DNA of 64,000 bases from G965279355 sp965279355 (GTDB taxonomy: Bacteria; Pseudomonadota; Alphaproteobacteria; CACIAM-22H2): positions 434,001 to 498,000 of the forward strand of contig OZ257155.1 in assembly GCA_965279355.1 (NCBI GenBank). Direction: 5' to 3'. The notes beneath the pieces are model-generated. The model did no database searches. It saw only the letters and a list, made by a program, of their open reading frames with translations, and was not told the origin of the DNA. Shown piece by piece: positions 18,344-26,552 of this stretch (within the stretch, counting starts at the first letter, position 1; every line of letters starts with the position of its first letter). The position numbers were made by a program, and so were the translations under genes.

Positions 18344-19119
18344 TGATGAATTCGGAAACGCGCCGCCGGATCGCATCGGCGGCCCTGATCGTCGGCTTCT
18401 TTGTGCTGTGGGAAGTGATCTGCCTCGGCTTCGGCATCCGCGATATCGTCGTTCCCCGCCCGACCCAGATCGTGACGACCCTGTTCGCCCGCCTGCCTGC
18501 CATCTGGCCGCATGCGCTGCAGACGCTTTACACCACGCTGGTCGGGTTTGGCCTCGGCATCGCCGCCGGCATCGTGATCGGCGTGATGATCGGCTGGTCC
18601 CGGCTGGCCTATGATGTCGCCTATCCGCTGCTTGTCGGCTTTTCCAGCATTCCCAAGGTCGCGGTGGTGCCGATCTTCGTGTTGTGGTTCGGCGCCGGTG
18701 CCGTACCAGCCATCCTCACCGCGATGATCATGAGCATCTTCCCAATCGTGGTGAATGTCGCGACCGGCCTCGCGACAACGGAGCCCGAGCTGGAAGACGT
18801 GCTGAAGACCCTCCGCGCCTCGAAATATGAAATCCTGCGCGATGTCGGCCTGCCGCGCACCATGCCGTATTTCTTCGCGTCCCTGAAGGTCGCCGTGACG
18901 CAGGCCTTCGTCGGCACCGTGGTGTCGGAGACGGTCGCCTCCAACCTCGGTATCGGCAATCTTATGATGATCGCCAGCTCCAGCTTCGACGTGTCTCTCG
19001 TCTTTGCCGGATTGCTGATCCTGGCGATCCTCGGCGTCGGCCTTTACCTGATCTTTTCGTTCATCGAAAACCGCGTCACCGGCTGGGCTCGCCGCAAGGA
19101 CGATCTCAGCATGGCGTGA
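18343..19119 (+). CDS. ABC transporter permease (SsuC/TauC type)
   Basis: This is a 258-residue inner-membrane protein with about six hydrophobic segments, beginning LIVGFFVLWEVICLGF and ending LLILAILGVGLYLIFSF. The cytoplasmic EAA loop is visible near residues 155-175 (LRASKYEILRDVGLPRTMPYF), which contacts the ATPase. Two ATG codons (18343 and 18346) are possible; the first overlaps the ATPase stop. It is the last gene of the operon that starts at 14154. A convergent small gene follows. Confidence 0.88.
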   Translation: MMNSETRRRIASAALIVGFFVLWEVICLGFGIRDIVVPRPTQIVTTLFARLPAIWPHALQTLYTTLVGFGLGIAAGIVIGVMIGWSRLAYDVAYPLLVGFSSIPKVAVVPIFVLWFGAGAVPAILTAMIMSIFPIVVNVATGLATTEPELEDVLKTLRASKYEILRDVGLPRTMPYFFASLKVAVTQAFVGTVVSETVASNLGIGNLMMIASSSFDVSLVFAGLLILAILGVGLYLIFSFIENRVTGWARRKDDLSMA

Positions 19120-19143
19120 CGACGGTTGTCGGAGACGGGCGGA

Positions 19144-19371
19144 TCAGTTCTTTCGGTCTGAATTCATCTGCCGGACCTGCCCCGCGCGTTCATCGCCGCG
19201 TGCGGCGCCGCCTTTGTTCGCCCGATCTGTCGCAGCCTTGTCGGCCTTCTGGGGCTTGGCCTTTTCAACCTTTTCTGCCTTGGCCTTGGGGGCGTCTGCC
19301 GGTTTGCCTTGGGCAAAGGCGGGAGCAGATGCGGCCAGCAGAATGGCGAGCGCGAGATTGACGGCTTTCAT
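19144..19371 (-). CDS. Small secreted Ala/Lys-rich protein of unknown function
   Basis: This 75-residue protein starts at an ATG with a GGAGG ribosome site. It has a signal peptide MKAVNLALAILLAASAPAFA followed by a low-complexity, highly charged mature part rich in Ala, Lys and Asp (KAEKVEKAKPQKADKAA). It is probably exported and unstructured. I do not recognise a family. The convergent position and clean signal peptide argue for a real gene; its low complexity argues for caution. Confidence 0.5.
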   Translation of the reverse strand: MKAVNLALAILLAASAPAFAQGKPADAPKAKAEKVEKAKPQKADKAATDRANKGGAARGDERAGQVRQMNSDRKN

Positions 19372-19556
19372 GGGTTTCCTCCGTAACTGACCTAGGCGGC
19401 ACCAGCTTATAGCCTTAGGCAGCCGTACGATATGTGAACTCTGTGGAAACATGTGCCGGACCGGGAAATAACCGACCCGAAACGGGGTGTTTCTATCCGC
19501 CGGTCTTTAGGCCAATATTTGGCAAGAACAAAACTGATTTGGGAGGACGTCAGACC

Positions 19557-21077
19557 ATGGGACCCGAGCAACACACTGCGGATTCCGAAGGTTGCATCTG
19601 TTGCGCCGGCAAAACACCGTTTACTCGGCGGGGTCTTCTTCTGGGAGGCGCGGCCCTGGGCGGCCTTGCCGCCTCCGGATTCCTGGCGGGTCCAATGAAG
19701 GCTGCGGCCCAGGCGCCCGCCGCCACGGCCCCGCGCGGCAACGACTATATCCTGCGCGGCGGCTATATCATCACGATGGACGGCGCGCTCGGCGATATCC
19801 CTGTTGGTGACGTTCACATTCGTAACGGCGCCATCGTCGCGGTTGGTCCTTCTGTCGCTGCTCCCGGTGCCGAGATCCTCGATGCGCGGGACATGATCGT
19901 CATGCCCGGCTTCGTCGAGACCCACTCCCATTCCTGGAATGCGCTGTTCAAGAACATGCGGCGGCCCGGCACGGACTATTTCCCGCTAAAGGCGGCCTTC
20001 GGCAAGCATCACACCCCGGTCGAGTATTATCGCGCGAACCGCCTGTTTATGGCCGAAGCGCTCGACGCCGGAATCACGACGGTCCTCAACTATGCGCACA
20101 ACACTCAGACCCCGGCGCATGTGGACGAGGAAATCCGCGCGATGAAGGAAAGCGGCCTGCGCGGCCGTTACCACTATAGCGGGCTCGACGAATATCCGAC
20201 CGACAAGGTTCTCGACTTCGCCGATATGGAACGGGCGATGCGCCGGTGGTTCGGCCCGGGATCCGGCGGCCTGATTGAGTTCGGCTACGGCCTGCGGCCC
20301 GCCTTCCCGCTCGGCACCGGCGTTACGGCCTATCCGCAGGAGTTCAAATGGGCGCAGGATCGCGGCCTGCACATTGTCATGCATGCCGGTTTTACGCCGA
20401 CCTCGTTTACGCCGGGCCCCGCCAAGCTCGCCGCGGAGGGCTTCGCCAAGAATCTGATCTTCGTGCACACGCAGTGGTACACTGAGGCGGATCGCGAAAC
20501 GATGATCAAGAACGGCACGACGGCCTCGTTCTCGCTCGGCAGCGAGATGGCGTCGCAGGTCGGCAACGAGCTGCGCTTCCAGATTCTTGAGATGGCGCGG
20601 ACAGGCGTGAACGTCACGCTATCGCATGACGCGACATCGCTCAACCCAACTTCGATGTTCAACCAGATGCGGCTGGCCTTCAATATGGCGTCGGTCCGCG
20701 AGACCGCCGTCGCCCGCTACCGGCTGTCGCAGACCCAGTGCCTGGAGATGGCAACCATCAACGGCGCCAAAGCCATGGGCCTCGCCGACAAGATCGGATC
20801 GCTGGTGCCGGGCAAGCGCGCCGACATCATCACAATCCGCACCGACGACATCAATATGGTGCCGTTCGAGAACGGCCACTCGGCAGTCCTGCATAGCGCC
20901 AATACCAAGAATGTCGACACCGTGATCGTCGACGGCCGGATCCTGAAGTTCGGCGGCCGCATCGTCGGCATCGACGTGGAAAAGGTCCGTCGCGAGGCGC
21001 TGGAGTCCTTCTTCCTGCTCCGTGAGCGTGCCGGCGGCCAGTGGGCGCCGAAACCCTGGGAGAAGCGCCCGGCTTGA
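19557..21077 (+). CDS. Tat-exported amidohydrolase of the SAH/MTA-deaminase-like group
   Basis: This is a 506-residue protein. The ATG at 19557 has a GGGAGGA ribosome site. The N-terminus has a twin-arginine signal, FTRRGLLLGG with Arg24-Arg25, a hydrophobic stretch and an AAAQA cleavage site. The mature part is a cog0402-type amidohydrolase: VMPGFVETHSHSWN (HxH), HAGF near 280, HTQW near 305 and the aspartate in SHDATSLNPTSMF. Export of such a deaminase/hydrolase is uncommon and implies that it folds with its metal before export. Before the twin arginines there is a cysteine-rich stretch, GCICCAGK. It lies alone between convergent genes. The substrate is unknown. Confidence 0.75.
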   Translation: MGPEQHTADSEGCICCAGKTPFTRRGLLLGGAALGGLAASGFLAGPMKAAAQAPAATAPRGNDYILRGGYIITMDGALGDIPVGDVHIRNGAIVAVGPSVAAPGAEILDARDMIVMPGFVETHSHSWNALFKNMRRPGTDYFPLKAAFGKHHTPVEYYRANRLFMAEALDAGITTVLNYAHNTQTPAHVDEEIRAMKESGLRGRYHYSGLDEYPTDKVLDFADMERAMRRWFGPGSGGLIEFGYGLRPAFPLGTGVTAYPQEFKWAQDRGLHIVMHAGFTPTSFTPGPAKLAAEGFAKNLIFVHTQWYTEADRETMIKNGTTASFSLGSEMASQVGNELRFQILEMARTGVNVTLSHDATSLNPTSMFNQMRLAFNMASVRETAVARYRLSQTQCLEMATINGAKAMGLADKIGSLVPGKRADIITIRTDDINMVPFENGHSAVLHSANTKNVDTVIVDGRILKFGGRIVGIDVEKVRREALESFFLLRERAGGQWAPKPWEKRPA

Positions 21078-21089
21078 GGCAGCGCTTCG

Positions 21090-21752
21090 TCAGCTAGCGG
21101 TCAGATGATCCCACATGCGCTCCATGATGCCGCCCGACCATGTGGCGCGGGCTGTCGTTTCGGCCTCTGAATAGATAAAAGCCGAGGCATCGACGCCCGA
21201 CGCGAGGACATCCAGCTCGACGCGCGCGGCGTCCTCGAGATACCAGGCGAGAACGGTCGCATGCTGCAGGGACTGCGCGGCGGTGATGGCGCCGTTGCCG
21301 CGCATGACGATGGCGTTGCTCCCGCCCAAAGTTTTGGCGAGCGCTGCGGCCCGGACGTCGTCCCGGATCAGGACCGGATCCGTCCACAGCGGCGCGCCTT
21401 GCGCAAAGAAAGATCCGAAGCCGTGGCGCGGCTTCGGTGTCCGGCCCAGTGCCGACACCGACATGATCTTCGGCGGAAAGAAGCGGCAGATGCCGCGCAC
21501 ATCTGGCCGCAGGCGATATATCTGTTGATGCGCCCGCACCTCGCCCAGCACCCCGTCTGGCAAGGCGCCTTCGACCGATACCGTCACGCAGGGATCGCCG
21601 ACACGCACGCGCGACATCGCTTTCGACGGCGTCACCAGAAAATGCTCGTCATCGATCCGGGCGGAGCAATGGCCATAGGCATGCACCAGCCCCGCACGCG
21701 CCAACGCTTCGGCGGACCGGCAAACCAGGGTGCTGAGATCCTGATCAGTCAT
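21090..21752 (-). CDS. Class II aldolase/adducin-fold protein with altered metal site
   Basis: This 220-residue protein has the class II aldolase fold order: LARAGLVHAYGHCSARIDD, then FLVTPS, then the C-terminal LEDAARVELD helix. In ordinary members zinc is held by H-x-H and by a histidine in an NHG motif. Here the first site reads ICRFFPP (residues 88-94) and the second RGNG (151-154), so the usual ligands are missing. It may be a decarboxylase-like or non-catalytic member. It overlaps the upstream VOC gene by eight bases and ends the operon that runs down from 26.5 kb. Confidence 0.7.
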   Translation of the reverse strand: MTDQDLSTLVCRSAEALARAGLVHAYGHCSARIDDEHFLVTPSKAMSRVRVGDPCVTVSVEGALPDGVLGEVRAHQQIYRLRPDVRGICRFFPPKIMSVSALGRTPKPRHGFGSFFAQGAPLWTDPVLIRDDVRAAALAKTLGGSNAIVMRGNGAITAAQSLQHATVLAWYLEDAARVELDVLASGVDASAFIYSEAETTARATWSGGIMERMWDHLTAS

Positions 21753-22608
21753 CGTTACGGCGGAACTCCGGAATATCGGGACGCGACCCCCAGACGCAGA
21801 ACGATTCCGGAGTGAACGGAAACTGGCGCGGCCGCCAGGTCTGCTCATCGATCTCGTTCACGCCGCAGGAATACTCATAGACCATGCCGTCCGGTCCCTC
21901 GAAATACAGGAACATGGCGCCGGAGGTCGCATGGCGCCCGGGCCCGAACACGATCCGCACCTGCCGCTTCTGGAGGAAATACCAGTTGCGCATGACATCG
22001 TCGAACGTCGCGACCTGATGGTTCACATGCTGCACGCCAACACCGGCCGATGGAAACAGCGCAATCGAATGATGGATCTTGCTGATGCGCAGCAACGCCG
22101 CGTCGCCGATCCAGTCGCTCACCCGCGCACTGCACAGCGTGGTCCAGAATTTTTCGTCCTCGACCAGCCGGTTCGATTTCAGGCCGATATGGTTGAAACC
22201 GGTAATGCCGGCATCGCGCGTCCCGTGATAGCGAACGCCGTTGTGATGCGGCCGGGTGACAATCTCCACCGTGTTGCCGGATGGATCTTTTGTGAAAATG
22301 ACCTCCCGCACCCGCCTCAGTTCGGCGTCCTCGGTCGTGCCCCGGCGGACCGGATAGCCCGCGGCTTCGATCTCCGCCGCGGCGCGCTCGAGCGCTGTCG
22401 GATCGGCCAGCTCGAAGCCAACCGCGGTCACCGCGGGATCGCCTTCGACGTAGCACAGCGTGTGATCACGAGAATCGCTTTTGAAATAAGCGAACTTCCC
22501 TTCACGGCCAACCGGCATCAAGCCGAGCACATCGTGCGCAAACCGGCTCGATTGTTCGAGGCTGCTCGCGCCGAGCCGCACGTAGCGGATGTCCTGAAGA
22601 TTGATCAT
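21745..22608 (-). CDS. VOC-family extradiol dioxygenase (2,3-dihydroxybiphenyl dioxygenase-like)
   Basis: The ATG at 22608 starts the domain (MINLQDIRYVRLG), giving 287 residues. It has two vicinal-oxygen-chelate repeats. In the C-terminal repeat the three iron ligands of type I extradiol enzymes can be seen: His in GFNHIGL, His in QHVNHQV and Glu in MVYEYSCG. This makes it a probable catalytically active ring-cleavage dioxygenase or a close relative such as a catecholic-lyase. It is translationally coupled to the aldolase-fold gene behind it, an arrangement often seen in meta-cleavage pathways. The ring substrate is unknown. Confidence 0.75.
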   Translation of the reverse strand: MINLQDIRYVRLGASSLEQSSRFAHDVLGLMPVGREGKFAYFKSDSRDHTLCYVEGDPAVTAVGFELADPTALERAAAEIEAAGYPVRRGTTEDAELRRVREVIFTKDPSGNTVEIVTRPHHNGVRYHGTRDAGITGFNHIGLKSNRLVEDEKFWTTLCSARVSDWIGDAALLRISKIHHSIALFPSAGVGVQHVNHQVATFDDVMRNWYFLQKRQVRIVFGPGRHATSGAMFLYFEGPDGMVYEYSCGVNEIDEQTWRPRQFPFTPESFCVWGSRPDIPEFRRNDD

Positions 22609-22699
22609 GGTTCTCGCGTCGACTACCGGTGGCGATCTGCTGTTCCGCGTCTGCCGCAGGCAAAATCGCATGCGACGCCCCTGCTGATCAACCGAACAC

Positions 22700-23461
22700 T
22701 TACCGCGTCGTGCTTTTGGCGAGCCGCTTCTCGAGGCGGCGGACGAGATAGGATGCGATGACGATCAGCACCAGATATTCGAGAACGAGGAAGGTATAGA
22801 TCTCCAGAGGCCGGTATTCCGTCACGGTCAGCTCATTGGCCCGCCGCGTCAGTTCCTGGTAGCCGATCACCGAGATGATCGACGACATCTTGAGCATGTA
22901 GACGAACTGGTTGCCAAGCGCCGGCAGGATGCTGCGGATCGCCTGCGGCAGGACGATGAAACGCATCAGCGGCCAGTATTTGAGCCCCAGGCTCATCGCC
23001 GCTTCGACCTGGCCGCGCTCGACCGACTGGATGCCGCCGCGGAAGATCTCCGCCTCAAACGCGCTGTCGCTCAGCGCCAGCGAGACCAGACCGGCCGCAA
23101 ACACGCCCAGCTGGAGATCGAGCACGACCGGAAGGCCGTAGTAAACCCACAGCACGAGGACGAGCAGCGGAATCGCGCGAAAGCCCTCGACGTAGATGCG
23201 GTTGAAGGCCCTTGCGTAGCGGTTTTTCGACAGTCCCGGCAAGGCGACCAGAATCCCGAGCACCGTCGAGCAGGCAATCGCCGCCAGGGACAGGGACAGC
23301 GTCGCCCAGAGGCCCGAGATCAGAAATTGAAGATTGGACTGGCCCTTCGGCGTAAAGGGCAGGATGACGTACCAACCCCAAGTGTAGGTGCTGGTGCCGC
23401 AGCCGCTCAGAATGATGGCTGCGGCACCCAGTGCCAGAAGGGCGGCGCTGGAGCGCCGCAT
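22700..23461 (-). CDS. Amino-acid-type ABC transporter permease (HisM/GlnP family)
   Basis: This 253-residue membrane protein has the His/Glu permease domain: GLWATLSLSLAAI at the start of the core, the FRAIPLLVLVLWVYYGLP region, FEAEIFRGGIQSVERGQVEAAMSLG (EAA loop with G-x9-LP in FIVLPQAIRSILP). Unusually, the N-terminus looks like a lipoprotein signal, LLALGAAAIILSGCGTST, with a lipobox at LSGC (Cys21). It lies six bases after the binding-protein gene. No ATPase gene of this type is in the window. Confidence 0.8.
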   Translation of the reverse strand: MRRSSAALLALGAAAIILSGCGTSTYTWGWYVILPFTPKGQSNLQFLISGLWATLSLSLAAIACSTVLGILVALPGLSKNRYARAFNRIYVEGFRAIPLLVLVLWVYYGLPVVLDLQLGVFAAGLVSLALSDSAFEAEIFRGGIQSVERGQVEAAMSLGLKYWPLMRFIVLPQAIRSILPALGNQFVYMLKMSSIISVIGYQELTRRANELTVTEYRPLEIYTFLVLEYLVLIVIASYLVRRLEKRLAKSTTR

Positions 23462-23467
23462 CGCGTG

Positions 23468-24247
23468 TTAGCGCGGCATCCACTTCACCTCAAGCCGCTC
23501 GAAATAGCCGTCCGCCTTCTTCATCGTCACCCACGAGTTGAGGAAGTTGAGCCATACCGTGTCGTCCTGCGCCGCCATGTAGGCGAAGGGCCGGCGGTTG
23601 CGCGGCTCGTCACGCGCAGTGATCACCAGCTGGTCGTAGCGCTGGACCAGCTGCGAGGCCTCGACATTGCTGGTGATGGTCACGTCGGCGCGCTTGGCCA
23701 TCACTTCCTGATATCCGGCGGCGGGCGGCTGCACGGCAACGATCTGCGCCTTGGGGAAGTGCGCGCGTGCCTGCTCCTCGAACACCGTGCCGAGGGTGAC
23801 GGCGACCTTGACGCCGGCCTGATTGACGTCGTTCCAGGTCTTGAACTTTCCGGCGTTGTCCTTGAGCACGACCGGCAGCGTTCCGGCTTCGGTGTATGGC
23901 AATGTGAACCCGATGGTGCGGGCACGCGCCATGTTCATCGACGAGCCGCCCATGAAGATATCGTATTTGTTGGAGATCACGCCGGCGATCAGTGTCGGCC
24001 ATTCGGCCGTCACGAATTCAACCTTCACGCCCATGTCCTTGGCCAGCTCTTCCGCCGCTTCGACGTCGAAGCCCTTGAAGGTGTTGCTGGCGGGATCGCG
24101 CACCGACATCGGGTTGAAGTCGCCCGTCGTGCCGACCCGGATCGTACCGCGCTCCAGGATCTGGTTGAGACGCGATTTGGTCTGTGCCTGTGCCGAGCCG
24201 GCAACGAGAGCGAGGGCCAACACGGGCAAAAGGATTTTTCGGAACAT
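23468..24247 (-). CDS. Amino-acid-type ABC transporter substrate-binding protein
   Basis: This is a 259-residue periplasmic binding protein of family 3 (SBP_bac_3). A signal peptide ends near GSAQAQ (residue 22). The mature part has IRVGTTGDFNPMS, then FKGFDVEAAEELAKDMGVKVEFV and the domain hinge FTLPYTEAGTLPVVL. In this family the bound ligand is an amino acid or a small dicarboxylate/opine. It is paired with the permease at 22700. The oxygenase genes directly upstream suggest that the ligand is oxidised after uptake. Confidence 0.85.
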   Translation of the reverse strand: MFRKILLPVLALALVAGSAQAQTKSRLNQILERGTIRVGTTGDFNPMSVRDPASNTFKGFDVEAAEELAKDMGVKVEFVTAEWPTLIAGVISNKYDIFMGGSSMNMARARTIGFTLPYTEAGTLPVVLKDNAGKFKTWNDVNQAGVKVAVTLGTVFEEQARAHFPKAQIVAVQPPAAGYQEVMAKRADVTITSNVEASQLVQRYDQLVITARDEPRNRRPFAYMAAQDDTVWLNFLNSWVTMKKADGYFERLEVKWMPR

Positions 24248-24275
24248 CTGTACAGCCTCCAGGGATTAAGTGTGA

Positions 24276-25232
24276 TTACTTGCGATAGGCGAACGCTTTG
24301 TCGAAGCGGCCGACGATATAGTCGCCGCATGAGACCGGTGGATATGCAGGCGCCGTGCCGGGCGCGACACAAGCCGGCAGAACCTCGATAGTCGTGTCGT
24401 AATCGGGGTCGAAAAACACGGCGATCGAGTAGCGTGCGCGGCCGGATGTGTTGACCACCCGATGCGGGGTCGAGGTGAATACATCGTTGGTCCAGCGCGC
24501 CAGCAGGTCACCGATATTGATGACGAAGGTGTCGGGGATGGGCGGTGCCGCGATCCACTCGCCGGCCCGGTTGCGCACCTGCAGACCGCCGTTGGAATCC
24601 TGCGACAGGATGGTCAGGCAGCCGTAGTCAGTATGCGCGGAAACACCGAACTGCTTCGCACCCAGATCGGGTGGCTGCGGTGGGTAGTAGATGATCGAGC
24701 CACGCGACAGCGGCTTGCGATAGCGATCGACAAAGAACGTCTCGGGCAGATCGAGCGATACCGCGATGGCTCGCAGCAGGACGCGCCCGACCCCGTCGAC
24801 CGCCGCGTAATAGCGGTCGAGCGCCGCCTTCATCTCCGGCATGTCGGCCGGCCATCTGTTCGGCCCCATCAGTTTCTTGCCCGCACGGACATCAGGATCG
24901 CTCTCCGGCAGATCGAGGCCGAAGATGAAACTCTCCTTAAGGTCGGGCCTGGCGCCCTCGTACATCTTCGCTTCGCCGACGGTGAGAAAGCCGCGATGCC
25001 TGTTGTCGATTTTCACCTGCTGCTTGTCCGCTTCGGAGCGGGCAAAAAACCTGTGCGATACGTCATAGGCGGTCTCGACGACATCGGCCGGCACACCGTG
25101 TCCCGAGACATAGAAGAAACCGACTTCCGTCGACGCGCGGCGGATTGCCGCAGCCACCGAGGCCAGCCCGGCCGAGATTTCGATCACCGGAATCTCGGTG
25201 AACTCCACCTGGCGCGCGGTGGCATAAGCCAT
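24276..25232 (-). CDS. Isopenicillin N synthase-like Fe(II)/2-oxoglutarate oxygenase
   Basis: This 318-residue enzyme has the N-terminal DIOX_N domain (IPVIEISAG to about 130) and the C-terminal 2OG-Fe(II) domain. The iron triad is visible: His and Asp in HTDYGCLTIL and the distal His in STPHRVVN. The 2-oxoglutarate-binding R-x-S is RYSIAVFF. Such enzymes hydroxylate or desaturate small molecules, using 2-oxoglutarate as co-substrate. The start ATG overlaps the stop of the AhpD-like gene (ATGA). Its place beside an HD-domain protein and an amino-acid-type transporter suggests oxidation of an imported amino-compound. Confidence 0.85.
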   Translation of the reverse strand: MAYATARQVEFTEIPVIEISAGLASVAAAIRRASTEVGFFYVSGHGVPADVVETAYDVSHRFFARSEADKQQVKIDNRHRGFLTVGEAKMYEGARPDLKESFIFGLDLPESDPDVRAGKKLMGPNRWPADMPEMKAALDRYYAAVDGVGRVLLRAIAVSLDLPETFFVDRYRKPLSRGSIIYYPPQPPDLGAKQFGVSAHTDYGCLTILSQDSNGGLQVRNRAGEWIAAPPIPDTFVINIGDLLARWTNDVFTSTPHRVVNTSGRARYSIAVFFDPDYDTTIEVLPACVAPGTAPAYPPVSCGDYIVGRFDKAFAYRK

Positions 25233-25840
25233 CAGACGTGTTCCCAGTCGCGCACGCTGCCAGTGTTGGGCGGCGAAAGGCCGAGCACGTCGCCCGCTGT
25301 CGTAACACCAAGGCCGTTGAGCAGGCGGTTCGAATAGTTGAAATAGGCGCAGACCTGGTTGGCCTCTAAAATCTCGGCGTCGTCGCAGCCGGCGGCGCGC
25401 GCCGCAACAACGTCATTCTCTTCCATCTTCCCCGGCTGTTCCGTCAGCTTGCGTACGTAACGCAGCAAGGCAAGTTCGCGGCCGGCAAAAGCATCTTCCG
25501 GTTTACCCGCGGCCAAGGCGGTGTAGATCGCTTCGGCCTTCGTCCGATCTTTGAGCAACCGAGACAGGCCGGCGAAATGATGCGCGACGCTGTAATCGCA
25601 GCAATTGGTCAGGCTGGTATAGATGCCCAGGCACTCCAGGAACCATACCGGCAGCGTATTGCCGGTATGATGCAGCACGCTTTTATAGAGCGCGCTATGC
25701 CCTTCCATCGTGTGCGGACGCAGGCTGTGCACCTTCATCACATTGTCGATGGCGTCGTTCGGCCCCTTCACCCGGTCGTAGAGGGTCCGCAGATAGCCCT
25801 CGGAGTCCGCATAGGGGATCATCCTGATCCAGGCACTCAT
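25232..25840 (-). CDS. AhpD/carboxymuconolactone-decarboxylase-like protein (peroxidase-related)
   Basis: This is a 202-residue all-helical protein of the AhpD-like fold. It begins AWIRMIPYADSEG and includes KVHSLRPHTMEGH followed by the active-site-like stretch TNCCDYSVAHHFAG. The usual redox pair C-x-x-C is here replaced by adjacent cysteines, with His six residues later kept. It is thus closer to the uncharacterised peroxidase-related group than to true AhpD. It is translationally coupled to the following iron oxygenase and 19 bases behind the HD gene. Confidence 0.7.
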   Translation of the reverse strand: MSAWIRMIPYADSEGYLRTLYDRVKGPNDAIDNVMKVHSLRPHTMEGHSALYKSVLHHTGNTLPVWFLECLGIYTSLTNCCDYSVAHHFAGLSRLLKDRTKAEAIYTALAAGKPEDAFAGRELALLRYVRKLTEQPGKMEENDVVAARAAGCDDAEILEANQVCAYFNYSNRLLNGLGVTTAGDVLGLSPPNTGSVRDWEHV

Positions 25841-25859
25841 GACATTGCTCTTCTGCTGA

Positions 25860-26462
25860 TCAATCGGGAGAAAAGCGCCGCGGCGGCCGTGCAAACAGGC
25901 GACGCACTATCGGCTCGAATGTGCTGAGCGGCAGGTTGTCGTAGCTCGCATCCATCGCGTTCTGATCGTATTTGGCCACGAAGCGGGCCGTCCACTCGAA
26001 ATGCGGATGACCACGCCACTGATCGCGGGCATTCAGGTTTACGGTCGGATCGTTGACCATGTGAAAGTCCTGGAACACCTGATGATGCAACAGCATCCAG
26101 TGGTTTGCTTCGGAAATATAAGGCCGTAGCAGCGCCGCCGCGACGGCGCCATGCGCGCTCGGTGATGCCACGAAGCCGATATCATGCAGCAGGGCGACCG
26201 CCACAGTTTCCTCGTCCAGCCCGTCGCGAAGGGCCATCGTCGCCGACTGCAGGCAATGGCGGAAATTATTGATGGGATAGCCGAAGGACAGGTCTTCTGC
26301 CGACCCGCCCAGCATACGCAGGACATCTACTGTCTGGCGCTCGGCAAAAAAGACGGCGCGCTGACGCTCCAGCACGGCCAGGTCTTCAGCCGAGCAGTCT
26401 TCCAGGGCCGGCGCCCCAACATACGACCAAGCAGGGTCGGCGAGCCGTGTACGACCCTGCAT
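25860..26462 (-). CDS. HD-domain protein (HDIG motif), putative metal-dependent phosphohydrolase or oxygenase
   Basis: This protein of about 200 residues has a complete HD metal site: the first His in INNFRHCLQSA, the HD pair in ALLHDIGF, a His in SAHGAV, the HH pair in WMLLHHQVFQ and an Asp in KYDQNAMD near the end. The group with YPINN-x-x-H and GHPHFEWTARF is small and poorly studied. Known small HD proteins of similar size include diiron oxygenases (PhnZ, TmpB) and phosphohydrolases. The start is uncertain: ATG 26462, or a TTG at 26483 with a GAGGGGG ribosome-site-like stretch. It is first in the minus-strand operon. Confidence 0.65.
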   Translation of the reverse strand: MQGRTRLADPAWSYVGAPALEDCSAEDLAVLERQRAVFFAERQTVDVLRMLGGSAEDLSFGYPINNFRHCLQSATMALRDGLDEETVAVALLHDIGFVASPSAHGAVAAALLRPYISEANHWMLLHHQVFQDFHMVNDPTVNLNARDQWRGHPHFEWTARFVAKYDQNAMDASYDNLPLSTFEPIVRRLFARPPRRFSPD

Positions 26463-26552
26463 ATCTGATGTCCCGTCCGTCAAAATGCCCCCTCGGCTGA
26501 CTACAGATGCACTATGATCGAAACCCGTACAGGGGTAAAGAATGGCCGTTTC

